Origin: Bacillus_AB infantis_C
GTDB lineage: Bacteria; Bacillota; Bacilli; Bacillales; Cytobacillaceae
DNA length: 64,000 nucleotides
Reading direction: 5' to 3'
Assembly (NCBI RefSeq): GCF_050107595.1
Contig: NZ_JBNILH010000006.1
Coordinates: 124,001-188,000 of the forward strand
Shown here: piece by piece, positions 34,297 to 42,640 of the stretch
Position numbering within the stretch: the first letter of the stretch is position 1
Layout: each line of letters opens with the position of its first letter
Position numbers and translations under genes: made by a program
Notes under the pieces: model-generated
What the model saw: the letters and a program-made list of their open reading frames with translations, nothing else
What the model was told of the DNA's origin: nothing
Database searches by the model: none

Positions 34297-34416
34297 CGTA
34301 TGACTCCTTCCCATACATCTGTCCGAATATCCTTTATTTACCACATGATAACTCATTCTTAATACAAGACTTTGCAAATAATAGACCATATCATTACATA
34401 TAAAGGAGGCCACAGT

Positions 34417-35130
34417 ATGGACAGCGAAATGGGCAAGAAGATAAGCACCCTTGATTGGGAGGTGCTTCATCAATCCTTGGATGAGGATGGATTTGTAAAG
34501 TTAGGAACCCTCCTATCCCCTGCACAATGCGATTCTTTCATCAGTATGTATGAAGATGAAAGCCTTTATAGAAGCACCATCAATATGGAGCGCTACCGCT
34601 TTGGGATAGGTGAATACAAATATTTTGCGGATCCGCTTCCCCCTCTTTTGCAGGAGCTCCGCACAGCTTTTTACCCTGAGCTTGCGAAAGCTGCCAACCG
34701 CTGGCTTGTCATGCTTGGCAAACAGCCTGCCTATCCCGGCACCTTGGAGGAATTTCTTGAAGAGTGCAGGCAGCATGGCCAGGAACGGACAACCCCGCTT
34801 ATCCTGAGATATGAGCAGGAGGGCTACAACTGCCTGCACCAGGATCTGTACGGTGATGTGTTTTTTCCTTTCCAGGTATTATTCACATTGAGCAGAAGGG
34901 GGCAGGACTACACCGGCGGTGAATCCCTTCTCGTAGAACAGCGGCCAAGGGCCCAAAGCCGGGGGCATGTGATAACGCTCGAGCAGGGCGAGGCATTGAT
35001 TTTCCCAACGAGCAGCAGGCCGGTCCAGGGAAAAAGAGGCTATTACAAGAACACTGTCCGGCACGGTGTCAGTACACTCTCCTCCGGTACCAGGTATGGA
35101 TTGGGACTCATCTTCCATAATGCAAAATAA
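34417..35130 (+). CDS. 2-oxoglutarate/Fe(II)-dependent oxygenase
   Basis: 237 residues. The facial triad is visible: His141-x-Asp143 in NCLHQDLYGD and His216 in TVRHGVST, with the 2-oxoglutarate-binding Arg226 in GTRYGLGLIF. The N-terminal WEVLHQSLDEDGFVKLG is typical of PhyH/AlkB-like oxygenases. ATG 34417 has AGGAGG 7 bases upstream. The next gene, an SPL-type radical SAM protein, starts about 10 bases after its stop. An oxygenase acting on nucleic acid bases plus a photoproduct-lyase-like gene would fit a DNA-repair pair, but this is inference. Confidence 0.88.
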   Translation: MDSEMGKKISTLDWEVLHQSLDEDGFVKLGTLLSPAQCDSFISMYEDESLYRSTINMERYRFGIGEYKYFADPLPPLLQELRTAFYPELAKAANRWLVMLGKQPAYPGTLEEFLEECRQHGQERTTPLILRYEQEGYNCLHQDLYGDVFFPFQVLFTLSRRGQDYTGGESLLVEQRPRAQSRGHVITLEQGEALIFPTSSRPVQGKRGYYKNTVRHGVSTLSSGTRYGLGLIFHNAK

Positions 35131-35141
35131 GGATGATTAGA

Positions 35142-35963
35142 ATGAAAGCTAATATAGCTTATAAAATACCTAGAACGATTTTGACAAAAGGCACCGGTTT
35201 CCTTTCCGGCTACAGCCACTCGCTTAACCCTTATACAGGCTGTGCCTTCGGCTGTTCCTACTGCTACGTGAGGGAAATGCCGGTCTCCATCTTCCGCAGC
35301 GAAGAATGGGGCAGCTGGGTCGACGTGAAGCAGGGTGCGGCAGAACTGCTGGACAAAGAAATAACAAGAGCCAAAAAGAAAGGGCCAGTGACCATTTTCA
35401 TGTCTTCCAGCACAGACCCTTATCAGCCGGCTGAGCATTCAGAAAGAATTACCCGCTCCCTGCTTGAAGCTATGGAAGAAAATCAGCCGGACTTCTTGTT
35501 TGTCCAAACAAGAAGCCCCCTTGCTGCAAGGGATGCGGATCTGTTTCAAAAGCTTGGAGAAAAGGTGCGGATCAGCATGACAGTGGAAACGGACAGCGAG
35601 AGCATAAGAAAGCATTTCACGCCTTCAGCCCCGCCGATTCCGGCAAGGCTGAAGGCCCTGCGGGAGCTGAAGGAAGCAGGAATACCTGTCCAGGCAACCA
35701 TTGCCCCTTTGCTCCCCAGCAGTGAGAGGTTCCCGGAATTGCTTCTCCCCATTGTAAACAGGATCTGCATTGATGATTATTTTATGGGAGATGGAAGCGG
35801 AGGACGAAGAACGGAAAAGATCGGCATCCCTTCTCTTTACGAAGAACTGAACCTAAATGAATGGTATAACAGGACCGCTTATAGAAAGGTATATAAAAGA
35901 TTTACAGACGTATTTCCCCCCGAACAGGTTTTGATCAGCAAGGAGGGCTTCCTTCCGGGATAA
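35142..35963 (+). CDS. SPL-family radical SAM protein
   Basis: About 273 residues with the 4Fe-4S motif Cys34-xxx-Cys38-xx-Cys41 in NPYTGCAFGCSYCYVRE, then SSSTDPYQPAE and VQTRSPLAARDADLF, patterns shared with spore photoproduct lyase and its paralogues. It cleaves S-adenosylmethionine to start radical chemistry; the true SplB carries an additional conserved Cys that I do not see here, so it is likely a paralogue. ATG 35142 is chosen because AAGGA lies 8 bases before it. Second gene of an operon with the 2OG oxygenase. Confidence 0.88.
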   Translation: MKANIAYKIPRTILTKGTGFLSGYSHSLNPYTGCAFGCSYCYVREMPVSIFRSEEWGSWVDVKQGAAELLDKEITRAKKKGPVTIFMSSSTDPYQPAEHSERITRSLLEAMEENQPDFLFVQTRSPLAARDADLFQKLGEKVRISMTVETDSESIRKHFTPSAPPIPARLKALRELKEAGIPVQATIAPLLPSSERFPELLLPIVNRICIDDYFMGDGSGGRRTEKIGIPSLYEELNLNEWYNRTAYRKVYKRFTDVFPPEQVLISKEGFLPG

Positions 35964-36071
35964 GGTTTCCAGCCCCTGCTGACCCCCGAAAACATTTGCG
36001 ATCTGTCCCTAAAAGATTGCCCCAATCTCTGCTAACCTTAGCTGTGAAAATAGACGGATGGAGGGCTTTCT

Positions 36072-36254
36072 ATGGGTCTGGAAATGAGAAAAGAATGCCA
36101 AAGATGCAATTCTGCTTTGGGGTTGATTGATACAGCTTTTATATGCGTATATGAATGCACTTTTTGCCGGGATTGCACGGAGGAGATGGATAATATTTGC
36201 CCGAACTGCGGCGGCGAGCTTGTTAGGAGGCCCAGACAGACTGCTGCTGGATGA
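36072..36254 (+). CDS. DUF1272 zinc-binding small protein
   Basis: 60 residues with four CxxC-like pairs: RKECQRCNSAL, FICVYECTFCRDC and NICPNCGGELVRRP. This is the DUF1272 pattern, a small zinc-ribbon-like protein, usually cytoplasmic and of unknown function. GGAGG lies 7 bases before the ATG. A hairpin follows at 36269. Confidence 0.9.
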   Translation: MGLEMRKECQRCNSALGLIDTAFICVYECTFCRDCTEEMDNICPNCGGELVRRPRQTAAG

Positions 36255-36268
36255 CGATCGCTGTTTTG

Positions 36269-36300
36269 CCGGCTTGGATAGCGTTCTTCAAGCCGGTTTT
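36269..36300 (+). terminator. Probable terminator of the DUF1272 gene
   Basis: CCGGCTTG (36269-36276) pairs with CAAGCCGG (36289-36296), followed by TTTT. Confidence 0.65.
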
Positions 36301-36368
36301 CAGGCATTTGGCTGCTGAAAAAGAGGGCAGCAGGCGGTCGATACGGCTAATTTGGTTAATTGGCCTGA

Positions 36369-36467
36369 TAATCTACCAGCTTTGCCGGTTATTCTACCAA
36401 CTTTGCAGGTTATTCTACCAATTCGGAGCATAATCTACCAACTTCATACGTTATTCTGCCAACTGCC
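36369..36467. repeat. 21-base tandem repeat, about five copies
   Basis: Units at 36369, 36390, 36411, 36431 and 36452 follow the consensus TATTCTACCAACTTTGCAGGT, with a conserved first half and variable second half; lengths are 21, 21, 20, 21 and a partial 16. Overlapping short frames are not gene-like. It lies between the DUF1272 terminator and a convergent lipoprotein gene. Confidence 0.8.
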
Positions 36468-36472
36468 TCTTT

Positions 36473-36814
36473 TTAATCCTTCCCCTCCAAAAACTCCTGT
36501 GCCTCTTCCACCTCATTTGTTTCCAGCGCAAGCTTTTTCATCACGCCTCCCCCGGTCTCAAAAATGAATATGACCGGAGTCTCTTCTAAAGAATACTTCG
36601 GAAATTCTTTACGGGCCTCCTCAGGATCTGCAATATACCGGAGCTCGCCAACCAGCCCGCCATTGCCGGCAAAATCGCTGAATGCTCCGCTCAGTTTCTC
36701 ATCTCCCCCGATGATCACGACCTGATAACTTCCCGGGTGTTGGCCGGATGCACTGCAGGCTCCAGCCAGACCGGCAGCAGCCGCCAGAAAAAGAAACAGG
36801 ACTATTCTCTTCAT
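36473..36814 (-). CDS. Small predicted lipoprotein
   Basis: About 113 residues. It begins MKRIVLFLFLAAAAGLAGAC, a lipoprotein signal with Cys20. The mature part (VVIIGGDEKLSGAFSDF, RYIADPEEARKEFP, TPVIFIFETGGG) has alternating strands and helices and reads like a small thioredoxin-like or Rossmann-like fold without catalytic Cys. ATG 36814 follows AAGGAG by 11 bases; the GTG at 36826 overlaps that site. Unknown function. Confidence 0.75.
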   Translation of the reverse strand: MKRIVLFLFLAAAAGLAGACSASGQHPGSYQVVIIGGDEKLSGAFSDFAGNGGLVGELRYIADPEEARKEFPKYSLEETPVIFIFETGGGVMKKLALETNEVEEAQEFLEGKD

Positions 36815-36907
36815 ATTTTGCTTCACTCCTTTTTGACAGGTTTTAGCAGGATTATTTTACGGACCATGGAATAGTTATAAGAAATTAAAGGTGAGGAGAA
36901 ATCTTTT

Positions 36908-37219
36908 ATGAAATATAAAAAAGAGAAACTGGTTCTTGCCGGTATAGTGATCATTTTCCTGCTGCTTCATTCAACCCCTCATCTTGCTCTCAGGACCCAT
37001 GTTTTTATAAGCGGCTATCCTGGTGCTGCTTTGACTTCAGGAATTATCGACGATGACTATCATAACAAAGCAGATTCCGAGAAATTTTCCAGGCTAAATG
37101 GCAAAGCTTATACACTTACAGAACCTCCTATTGAAAAAGCAACTGCCGGGCAGTTAAGAAACTATCTCGTCAGGAAATTCGGCTTCCTGTATTTTGCTGA
37201 GTATTATGGTGAAGCTTAA
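36908..37219 (+). CDS. Small exported or membrane-anchored protein
   Basis: 103 residues: basic start (MKYKKEKLVLAG), one hydrophobic segment (about 9-27), then about 75 residues outside the membrane with no recognised motif. A GTGAGGAG ribosome site precedes the ATG. Divergent from the small lipoprotein at 36473. Not recognised. Confidence 0.7.
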   Translation: MKYKKEKLVLAGIVIIFLLLHSTPHLALRTHVFISGYPGAALTSGIIDDDYHNKADSEKFSRLNGKAYTLTEPPIEKATAGQLRNYLVRKFGFLYFAEYYGEA

Positions 37220-37245
37220 ATGCCCTTCCTCATTAGAACGATGAA

Positions 37246-37268
37246 AAAGGCAGACTCCGCAGCCTGCC
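37246..37268 (-). terminator. Terminator of the S66 peptidase operon
   Basis: Minus strand GGCAG/CTGCC stem (37249-37268) followed by five T (37244-37248). Confidence 0.6.
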
Positions 37269-37274
37269 CTTTTC

Positions 37275-38291
37275 TTATGCTTTAAAATGCTGAACTACGA
37301 TGCCTTTCCCGTCCCGGGCTTCAATTTCCGCGTATGCTCCGTTAATCAAAGTGACCTGTGGAGGAACATGGCCGCAGTCAATATCATAGATGACCGGCAC
37401 CTTGAGCTCAGATGAAAGCTCTCTGTATACATCCTCTGCAGTATACCCGCCAACTGCTGTGTTGGCGCTGCTGCGCCCGAACATGATTCCCGCACAGTCT
37501 TCAAACCAGCCTGCCAGCTTCATATGGACCAAGGTCCTCCGCAGATCGGTTGTTGTCATTTCACAGTTCTCAAAATACCAGACAATAGGATCGCCGCCAA
37601 GGTGCTCCCGCTGAAATTCACGGACACGGCCATAAGGGGTGCCGATCAGATGCCTGATAACATCAATGCATCCGCCAAGCAGCCTGCCTTCCATCCTCTC
37701 CGGACTGCCGGATATGGTTTTCCAGCTCGTTGATTCTGTTAAATGGAATACATATGGTGAAGGATTATCATGCTGCCATTCTTTCTGATAGTGGCGGGAG
37801 GATTCCTGTTTGACCGATCCGCCCTCCCTGGTTTTCAAAACATCCAGCCACCTGGCCGTTGTCTCATCCATTTGCTCGCCGCGCAAGTCGGCAAGATTGG
37901 TTCCATGGGCCGTCGCCATCCCTGTCATCAAAGTGGCGGCCAATAGCAGCAAACTTGTATCTGAATAGCCTAATATCCACTTTTCTTTCATTCCGGCGAA
38001 ATCGACTTTATCCAATATTTCTACTAAAAGCTCCCCGCCCCACGGAGGGATAATTAAGTCTACTTCGCTGTCTAGCATCATTTTATTAAATTCATTCGCT
38101 CTAACCGGTGCCGGGGCCGACTTTGCTTTTTCCTGTGTCCACAGAGTGTCCCCGCATTTCACACGGAATCCCCTTGATTCCATACGGCTGCAGGCGGAGC
38201 GGATCATGTCATGAAGCTCTTCCGGCACCCCTGACGATGTTGCTGTGACGCCAATTACGGCCTCTTCCCTTAAAATCGGATATCTGATCAT
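37275..38291 (-). CDS. S66-family serine peptidase (LD-carboxypeptidase/MccF-like)
   Basis: 338 residues. The nucleophile elbow is Ser110 in ILGYSDTSLLLLA. The Glu in WYFENCEMTTTDLRR and the His in DIDCGHVPPQVTL complete the Ser-Glu-His triad of family S66. Members are cytoplasmic LD-carboxypeptidases that recycle cell-wall peptides, or MccF enzymes that inactivate microcin C-like compounds; the length (about 340) fits MccF better than LdcA. It is followed in the operon direction by nothing and preceded 15 bases away by a GNAT gene, with which it is probably co-transcribed. Confidence 0.9.
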   Translation of the reverse strand: MIRYPILREEAVIGVTATSSGVPEELHDMIRSACSRMESRGFRVKCGDTLWTQEKAKSAPAPVRANEFNKMMLDSEVDLIIPPWGGELLVEILDKVDFAGMKEKWILGYSDTSLLLLAATLMTGMATAHGTNLADLRGEQMDETTARWLDVLKTREGGSVKQESSRHYQKEWQHDNPSPYVFHLTESTSWKTISGSPERMEGRLLGGCIDVIRHLIGTPYGRVREFQREHLGGDPIVWYFENCEMTTTDLRRTLVHMKLAGWFEDCAGIMFGRSSANTAVGGYTAEDVYRELSSELKVPVIYDIDCGHVPPQVTLINGAYAEIEARDGKGIVVQHFKA

Positions 38292-38306
38292 GTCTTCATT
38301 CCCTTT

Positions 38307-38801
38307 CTAAAGCTGCATGTGCATCACATACTGTTCGCCCTTTTTTCCGGTGATACGCAGTCCATGGTCAATGAAACCAGCCTTTTTATAGACATGCTGG
38401 GCCGCATGATTGCTGTGATTGACGCCAAGGACAATTTCATTTTTGCCAGGAAAATGCTTTCTTACAAAGTCAGGCAGGATCCTCAATGATTCACCCGCAA
38501 TTCCTTTCCCCTGATAATCAGAGCTGACTGAGTAGGCGCGAAGCAGAATCGCCCGTTCATTCGGGCTGTATTTAATGGCCCCGCCTTCGCCATGAAGGAC
38601 AAAGAAGCCGGCTATATCTTCTCCATATTGAATGATAACAGGATGCCGGTCATCCTCCTGCAGGCAGGCCTCAATCGCCGGAATCGGCATTGAGGTAAAG
38701 GCAAGCTGCTCTTCCGGGAGCTGATAGCTCTTGAGCCGCTCTTCATCTTCGTTTTTGTACAATTTCAGGGAAACCATTTTCTTCACTGCTGTATGTTCCA
38801 T
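38307..38801 (-). CDS. GNAT-family N-acetyltransferase
   Basis: 164 residues: SYQLPEEQLAFTSMP near the start, the acetyl-CoA loop SVSSDYQGKGIAGESLRILP, and the late VYKKAGFIDHGLRI. The YQLPEEQ segment is a pattern of the SpeG/RimI-like Bacillus acetyltransferases. Start ATG 38801 has AAGGTGG upstream. Probably in one transcript with the S66 peptidase, which starts 15 bases later. Confidence 0.9.
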   Translation of the reverse strand: MEHTAVKKMVSLKLYKNEDEERLKSYQLPEEQLAFTSMPIPAIEACLQEDDRHPVIIQYGEDIAGFFVLHGEGGAIKYSPNERAILLRAYSVSSDYQGKGIAGESLRILPDFVRKHFPGKNEIVLGVNHSNHAAQHVYKKAGFIDHGLRITGKKGEQYVMHMQL

Positions 38802-39430
38802 TAAAAGCCACCTTCTATCTTTCAGGCCCTGATGCCGCTAATTACCATAGGCATCCAGCCTTTCATTAAAGAACGTATATTCGATTATGCAGGCTCTTAT
38901 TCCTGCCTAGTTCTAAATATTTTTCAAAAGCAAGAGACTCGACGTAAAATATATTACAAATGCTGCAGATAAATGGGGGGCATTCAAGAGGAACTATTTA
39001 AGAGCAATTTCTATCTTTCGCGCCCAACCATGAAAGAACTTGACCTTCCGGGGCCTGCTTAAAGGAATCTACATGACAGGTTGAAAAATAAGCGGAGAAA
39101 TTCCTCCTAATTTCTAAAAAACCCTAAAAACAGCTTGAATAGACGGAGAAATTCCGCCTATCGACTCAAAAAACATGAAAATGGGTAACTTCGCTCCGCG
39201 TAACCGGAAAATTTCCGCTTATTAACCCCACCCGTGCCATATTCAGCAGCTTAATCGGAAAATCTCCGCTTATTTTAAGGCTTGAACTTCCTGTTTTTTA
39301 AAACCATTCCTTTACTAACCTGCCCAGTTGGAATCTTAACTCCGAGAAGCACCTTACCTTTCAAATAATTCATGTACCTTTTCATTCTCTTTATTAAGTA
39401 TATTGAGTCCCATAATTTCCCGGAATGAAG
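38802..39430. other. Gene-free interval with a repeat cluster
   Basis: About 630 bases with no supported gene. It is AT-rich, with the four-unit inverted repeat cluster at 39088-39272. I see no promoter or RNA gene that I can defend. Confidence 0.6.
39088..39272. repeat. Four dispersed copies of a 22-base imperfect palindrome
   Basis: Units at 39088-39111 and 39139-39161 read ATAAGCGGAGAAATTCCTCC-type; units at 39201-39224 and 39252-39272 are the reverse complement (TAACCGGAAAATTTCCGCTTA-type). The shared core is CGGA-(G/A)AA(A/T)T(T/C)TCCG flanked by TAAG/CTTA. The first two point one way and the last two the other. Confidence 0.75.
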
Positions 39431-39599
39431 CTATTCCCAAATGCTTTTTTTACTTTTATTTCTAAATAAAAACATGAGAATGCCACCTATTGTGAAATAT
39501 ATGAAAGCCCATAATCCGTCAACTATATCGTATCCAATTAAAAGTACTGTACTTGTAGTCATAAGCACACCGATCCACCTAAATATAAATCTAATCATT
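39431..39599 (-). pseudogene. Frameshifted small membrane protein gene
   Basis: From ATG 39599, with GGAGG 11 bases upstream, the reading gives MIRFIFRWIGVLMTTSTVL. It then hits a run of five T (minus strand, 39540-39544) after which the frame ends early. Removing one T restores LIGYDIVDGLWAFIYF and GGILMFLFRNKSKKSIWE to the stop at 39431: a coherent 55-residue protein with two membrane segments. Either a real frameshift or a homopolymer sequencing error. Confidence 0.65.
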
Positions 39600-39847
39600 T
39601 TTTACTCTGCCTCCAGATCCTCCACAAATGCCGTATCTCTTTATTTTGTTTATATGTAGATAATAGCTATAAAAGTTATGTTAAAAAATAAAGACAGGCA
39701 TATTTTAAAGCTAGCAATCTATTGACAGGAAATGTGAAGTTTTGCCACCTATAAAGGATTTCTAAATTTTATAATTTCTTATGAATTCGGTCTAACTATT
39801 TTATTACTCATAAAGTAAACTCATTAAATTTACATTTTTAATACCCC

Positions 39848-40075
39848 TTATTTCAAGAATACGCCTTGAAGTGACACAAATAATACAAATAAAAAAGCAA
39901 TGATGCTAATCCATCCCGTCACTTTTCGTTCCTTCTGAAATTCTTCTAAACCCATTACGAGCATCATTAAACTCAGAAAAAATAACATATATGATTGAAA
40001 CTCAAAATCTCCAGTAATTAATCCATATCCTGCGATACTGGCACTGATTACTGCAAAAATCACTCTTAAAATCAT
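39848..40075 (-). CDS. DUF3953-like small membrane protein
   Basis: About 75 residues with three hydrophobic stretches: MILRVIFAVISASIAGYGLI, YMLFFLSLMMLVMGLEEF, a basic QKERKV turn, and WISIIAFLFVLFVSLQGVF. This pattern matches the DUF3953 family found in Bacillus. The start could be ATG 40075 or TTG 40081 (a GGGGTG element lies 6 bases before the TTG). Function unknown. Confidence 0.75.
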   Translation of the reverse strand: MILRVIFAVISASIAGYGLITGDFEFQSYMLFFLSLMMLVMGLEEFQKERKVTGWISIIAFLFVLFVSLQGVFLK

Positions 40076-40166
40076 TAACAATTAAAACACCCCATAATAA
40101 CCTTTTATGCAAACCTGCAGGGCTTCAATAGCCCGGAGAATTAACATCAATATATCCCGCTTCCCA

Positions 40167-40463
40167 TCAATGGCTGCCTTCATGCCCGGGGAATGTGATG
40201 CTTGTTATAACTGAATTTTTATTTCCATACCATTCATAAGCAATGTCATAGGTTCTGCCCACTTCGATCAGATTCCAGACATTTTCGTCCTCAACCATCA
40301 GCTTTTGCCCATCAAGGAGAATATAAAATTCTGTGCCCTCTTTTCCTTTATCCTCAACTGCCGCCGCTTCTGCTTCTCCTGTATGTATGATGAAATGGTT
40401 TCCGGCAAGCAGGATGAAGATGATCAGAATAGCAGCTGCAGCCATCATTCTAAACCTTTTCAT
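40167..40463 (-). CDS. Small exported protein of unknown function
   Basis: 98 residues. MKRFRMMAAAAILIIFILLAG is a signal peptide or anchor; the exported part holds GTEFYILLDGQKLMVEDEN and VGRTYDIAYEWYGNKN, a small beta-rich domain. ATG 40463 follows GGGAGGG by 6 bases, which decides the start over an in-frame ATG at 40529. Divergent from the alpha/beta hydrolase gene. Confidence 0.75.
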   Translation of the reverse strand: MKRFRMMAAAAILIIFILLAGNHFIIHTGEAEAAAVEDKGKEGTEFYILLDGQKLMVEDENVWNLIEVGRTYDIAYEWYGNKNSVITSITFPGHEGSH

Positions 40464-40597
40464 TTGAAACCCTCCCATATCTTTCTTTAATATACGTGCA
40501 GAGCTCAGGAAAGGTTTCAGCCTGTACATCCAATCTGGAACCTTCTCCTTTTTTAAAATACAATGAAAGATATTCCCAGCCAGCAGGAGGATCTTTT

Positions 40598-41329
40598 ATG
40601 AAAAAAATCATTAAGCTTGCCCTTATCCCTTTTTTAGCAGTTATCCTGGCAGGCGGCGCTGGATTTTACATATGGTCCCAGGCAACATATAAACCGTCTG
40701 AAGAAATCTTTGAATTAGTCGGCGAAGAAGATATCCATCATGAGATGGATTGGATTGTGTTTGATCCGGGTGAAGTGAGGAAAGCAGGCATCATCATTTA
40801 CCCTGGAGCCAAGGTGGAGCCGGAGGCGTACAGCTATTTGGGCAAGGAGCTTGCTGAGAATGGGTACCTGGTGCTGGTGCCGGAAATGCGCCTGAATTTC
40901 TCCATCCTCGAAGGAAATAAAGCAGAAGAATTGATCGCACATTATCCTGAAATTGAGAGCTGGTATATTGGAGGGCATTCTCTCGGAGGAGTTTCCGCTG
41001 CTTCTTATGCGTTTAACCATCAGGACCTGATTGATGGAGTCATCCTGCTCGGTTCCTATCCTGGCAGCGGAACTGACTTTTCAGGTTCATCGATATCAAT
41101 GCTCTCGATTTATGCGGAAAAAGATGGACTGACCACCCCGGGGAAGATTGAGGAAACGAGGCACCTATTATCTGATGATGCAGTGCTGTATGAAATAGAA
41201 GGTGGCAACCATGCACAATTCGGCATGTATGGTCCCCAAAAAGGAGACAATCCCGCTGCCATTCCGCCTCAAAGACAGCAGGATTTATTAATAGAAAAAA
41301 TCTTGCGGTGGCTTGAAGCCAATTCCTGA
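40598..41329 (+). CDS. Membrane-anchored alpha/beta hydrolase
   Basis: 243 residues. The N-terminal hydrophobic segment (about 4-24) suggests export with a membrane anchor. The nucleophile elbow is IGGHSLGGVSAASYA (GxSxG), SIYAEKDGLTTP carries the likely acid, and GGNHAQFGMYGPQ the catalytic His, a full triad. It resembles the PF12695-type hydrolases of Bacillus. Substrate unknown. AGGAGG lies 7 bases before ATG 40598. Ends with a hairpin shared with the small convergent gene. Confidence 0.9.
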   Translation: MKKIIKLALIPFLAVILAGGAGFYIWSQATYKPSEEIFELVGEEDIHHEMDWIVFDPGEVRKAGIIIYPGAKVEPEAYSYLGKELAENGYLVLVPEMRLNFSILEGNKAEELIAHYPEIESWYIGGHSLGGVSAASYAFNHQDLIDGVILLGSYPGSGTDFSGSSISMLSIYAEKDGLTTPGKIEETRHLLSDDAVLYEIEGGNHAQFGMYGPQKGDNPAAIPPQRQQDLLIEKILRWLEANS

Positions 41330-41357
41330 TCAGGATTAATATTTCTGCCCAAACAAA

Positions 41358-41377
41358 AAGGGCCTCAATTGGCCCTT
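41358..41377. terminator. Bidirectional hairpin terminator
   Basis: AAGGGCC (41358-41364) pairs with GGCCCTT (41371-41377). On the minus strand five further T follow. It overlaps the stop codon of the gene at 41376. Confidence 0.85.
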
Positions 41378-41549
41378 ATATCTTTTCCTTCATCTGTCTA
41401 AGCTCTTCCTCAAGCAATGAGAGCCGCCTGTTGATGCTGTCTATCTGGGTTTGAACATCACCATTGGATGTTTGGCCTGCATTGTCTCCGCTTACTTTTT
41501 CTGCTGCCGTTTTAATTACTTTCGTGAGGTCATCTTTATTGAACTTCAA
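41376..41549 (-). CDS. Small coiled-coil protein (57 residues), TTG start
   Basis: Reads MKFNKDDLTKVIKTAAEKVS, a Gly/Asn/Gln linker, then a clear heptad helix (IDSINRRLSLLEEELRQMKE). GAGGGGGA lies 6 bases before TTG 41549. The stop falls inside the terminator hairpin. It resembles short coiled-coil proteins of Bacillus that dimerise, but the family is not certain. Confidence 0.75.
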   Translation of the reverse strand: MKFNKDDLTKVIKTAAEKVSGDNAGQTSNGDVQTQIDSINRRLSLLEEELRQMKEKI

Positions 41550-41637
41550 TTCTAATCCCCCTCGCCTGTTTTTTGGGGATATTCCCGGACAGTTGCTTTA
41601 TCAAACACATCAGGCTGTTTTGGTATAGGAATTCTTC

Positions 41638-42486
41638 TTAAATTACGCCTTGTTCCTTCAGCACCTGCCTGATCATTCCCTTATGGCTGTCCGGATCGAA
41701 CCGGGAATTATTCACCACAGCCTTTTTCAGATCAAGCTGCTCCATTGTGTCCAGCTCCAGCTGCTTCCTTGCCTCCAGCACCTTCAGCGTTCCCTCCAGG
41801 CCTTTCCATCCGCGGCTGAGTCCGTACCCTTGACCAGTATAATATTCGGTGAATCCCTTGGACCACTCTATCGGCCTGTCCTTCACAGCCCTCCTGAAAG
41901 CTGACTTTAAATCATCCTGCTCCAGATAGATCAGAAGCGGATCAAGTTCTTTAATTGTTTCTCCAAGGCGCTTAACATAAGCCATTATTTCATTTTCCGG
42001 CTCGTTGTACTTGATCATCCCTATGGTCAAGGGATTCTGGATGAAGCAGCATTCAAATATGTACACCGCATTCCCATTGGCTGCTTCTTCTGCAAAGCTG
42101 CGCCAGCTGGGCTCCATCAGTTCCATATACAGCTTCATCGGCAGTTCGTAAATATCAGTCCGGAAAATAGAATCCAACTGAGCTTCAGGAAATGCATCAG
42201 GATATTTCCGTTTCATCTTTTCATATTGAACTAGATAATAGCCATCCTTTTTAATTGTAAATTGTTTAATAAGCTGTGCCTGGCCGCCTGCTTCCTTCAT
42301 CAGTTTCTCCATCTCTTCTTCCGCTGCATAAGCGACTCCATCATAGTCGGCAGGATGATCGAGATTCCCTTCCAGGAATAATCGGGCCTCCACCCCTGCC
42401 TCATCGAGTATCTTTTTTATATACCGGGCAGTTGTTGACTTTCCGAATCCAGGAAGCCCCTCAACGAGTATTAGTTTGGTTTTCAT
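41638..42486 (-). CDS. P-loop kinase/NTPase, thymidylate-kinase-like
   Basis: 282 residues. Walker A is VEGLPGFGKSTTARY (residues 8-22). A lid-like Arg-rich segment (FRRAVKDRP) occurs around residue 200. The overall size exceeds thymidylate kinase (about 210), and the sequence (FLEGNLDHPADYDGVA, FECCFIQNPLTIGMIKY) belongs to a Bacillus family of uncharacterised P-loop proteins. It may phosphorylate a small molecule. The gene stands alone. Confidence 0.82.
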   Translation of the reverse strand: MKTKLILVEGLPGFGKSTTARYIKKILDEAGVEARLFLEGNLDHPADYDGVAYAAEEEMEKLMKEAGGQAQLIKQFTIKKDGYYLVQYEKMKRKYPDAFPEAQLDSIFRTDIYELPMKLYMELMEPSWRSFAEEAANGNAVYIFECCFIQNPLTIGMIKYNEPENEIMAYVKRLGETIKELDPLLIYLEQDDLKSAFRRAVKDRPIEWSKGFTEYYTGQGYGLSRGWKGLEGTLKVLEARKQLELDTMEQLDLKKAVVNNSRFDPDSHKGMIRQVLKEQGVI

Positions 42487-42640
42487 TCTTTTGCACCTCT
42501 GTAATCTTGGGATAAACTTTTGCTTTCTCCTAATTCGCCGCCAGCTGGCGTATTTCCTTTTTCAGTAGGCCTTTGGGATCAGGTTGATTTTCCCGTTATT
42601 GGAAAACCTATTTTTATATCATCAATAAGAGGGTAAAAAA

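Noticed and set aside
36369..36467. CRISPR-like array
   Set aside because: The units are contiguous 21-mers with no spacers and no cas genes nearby.
39441..39659. Plus-strand 72-residue frame
   Set aside because: The opposite strand has a better ribosome site and a coherent membrane protein once one base is corrected.
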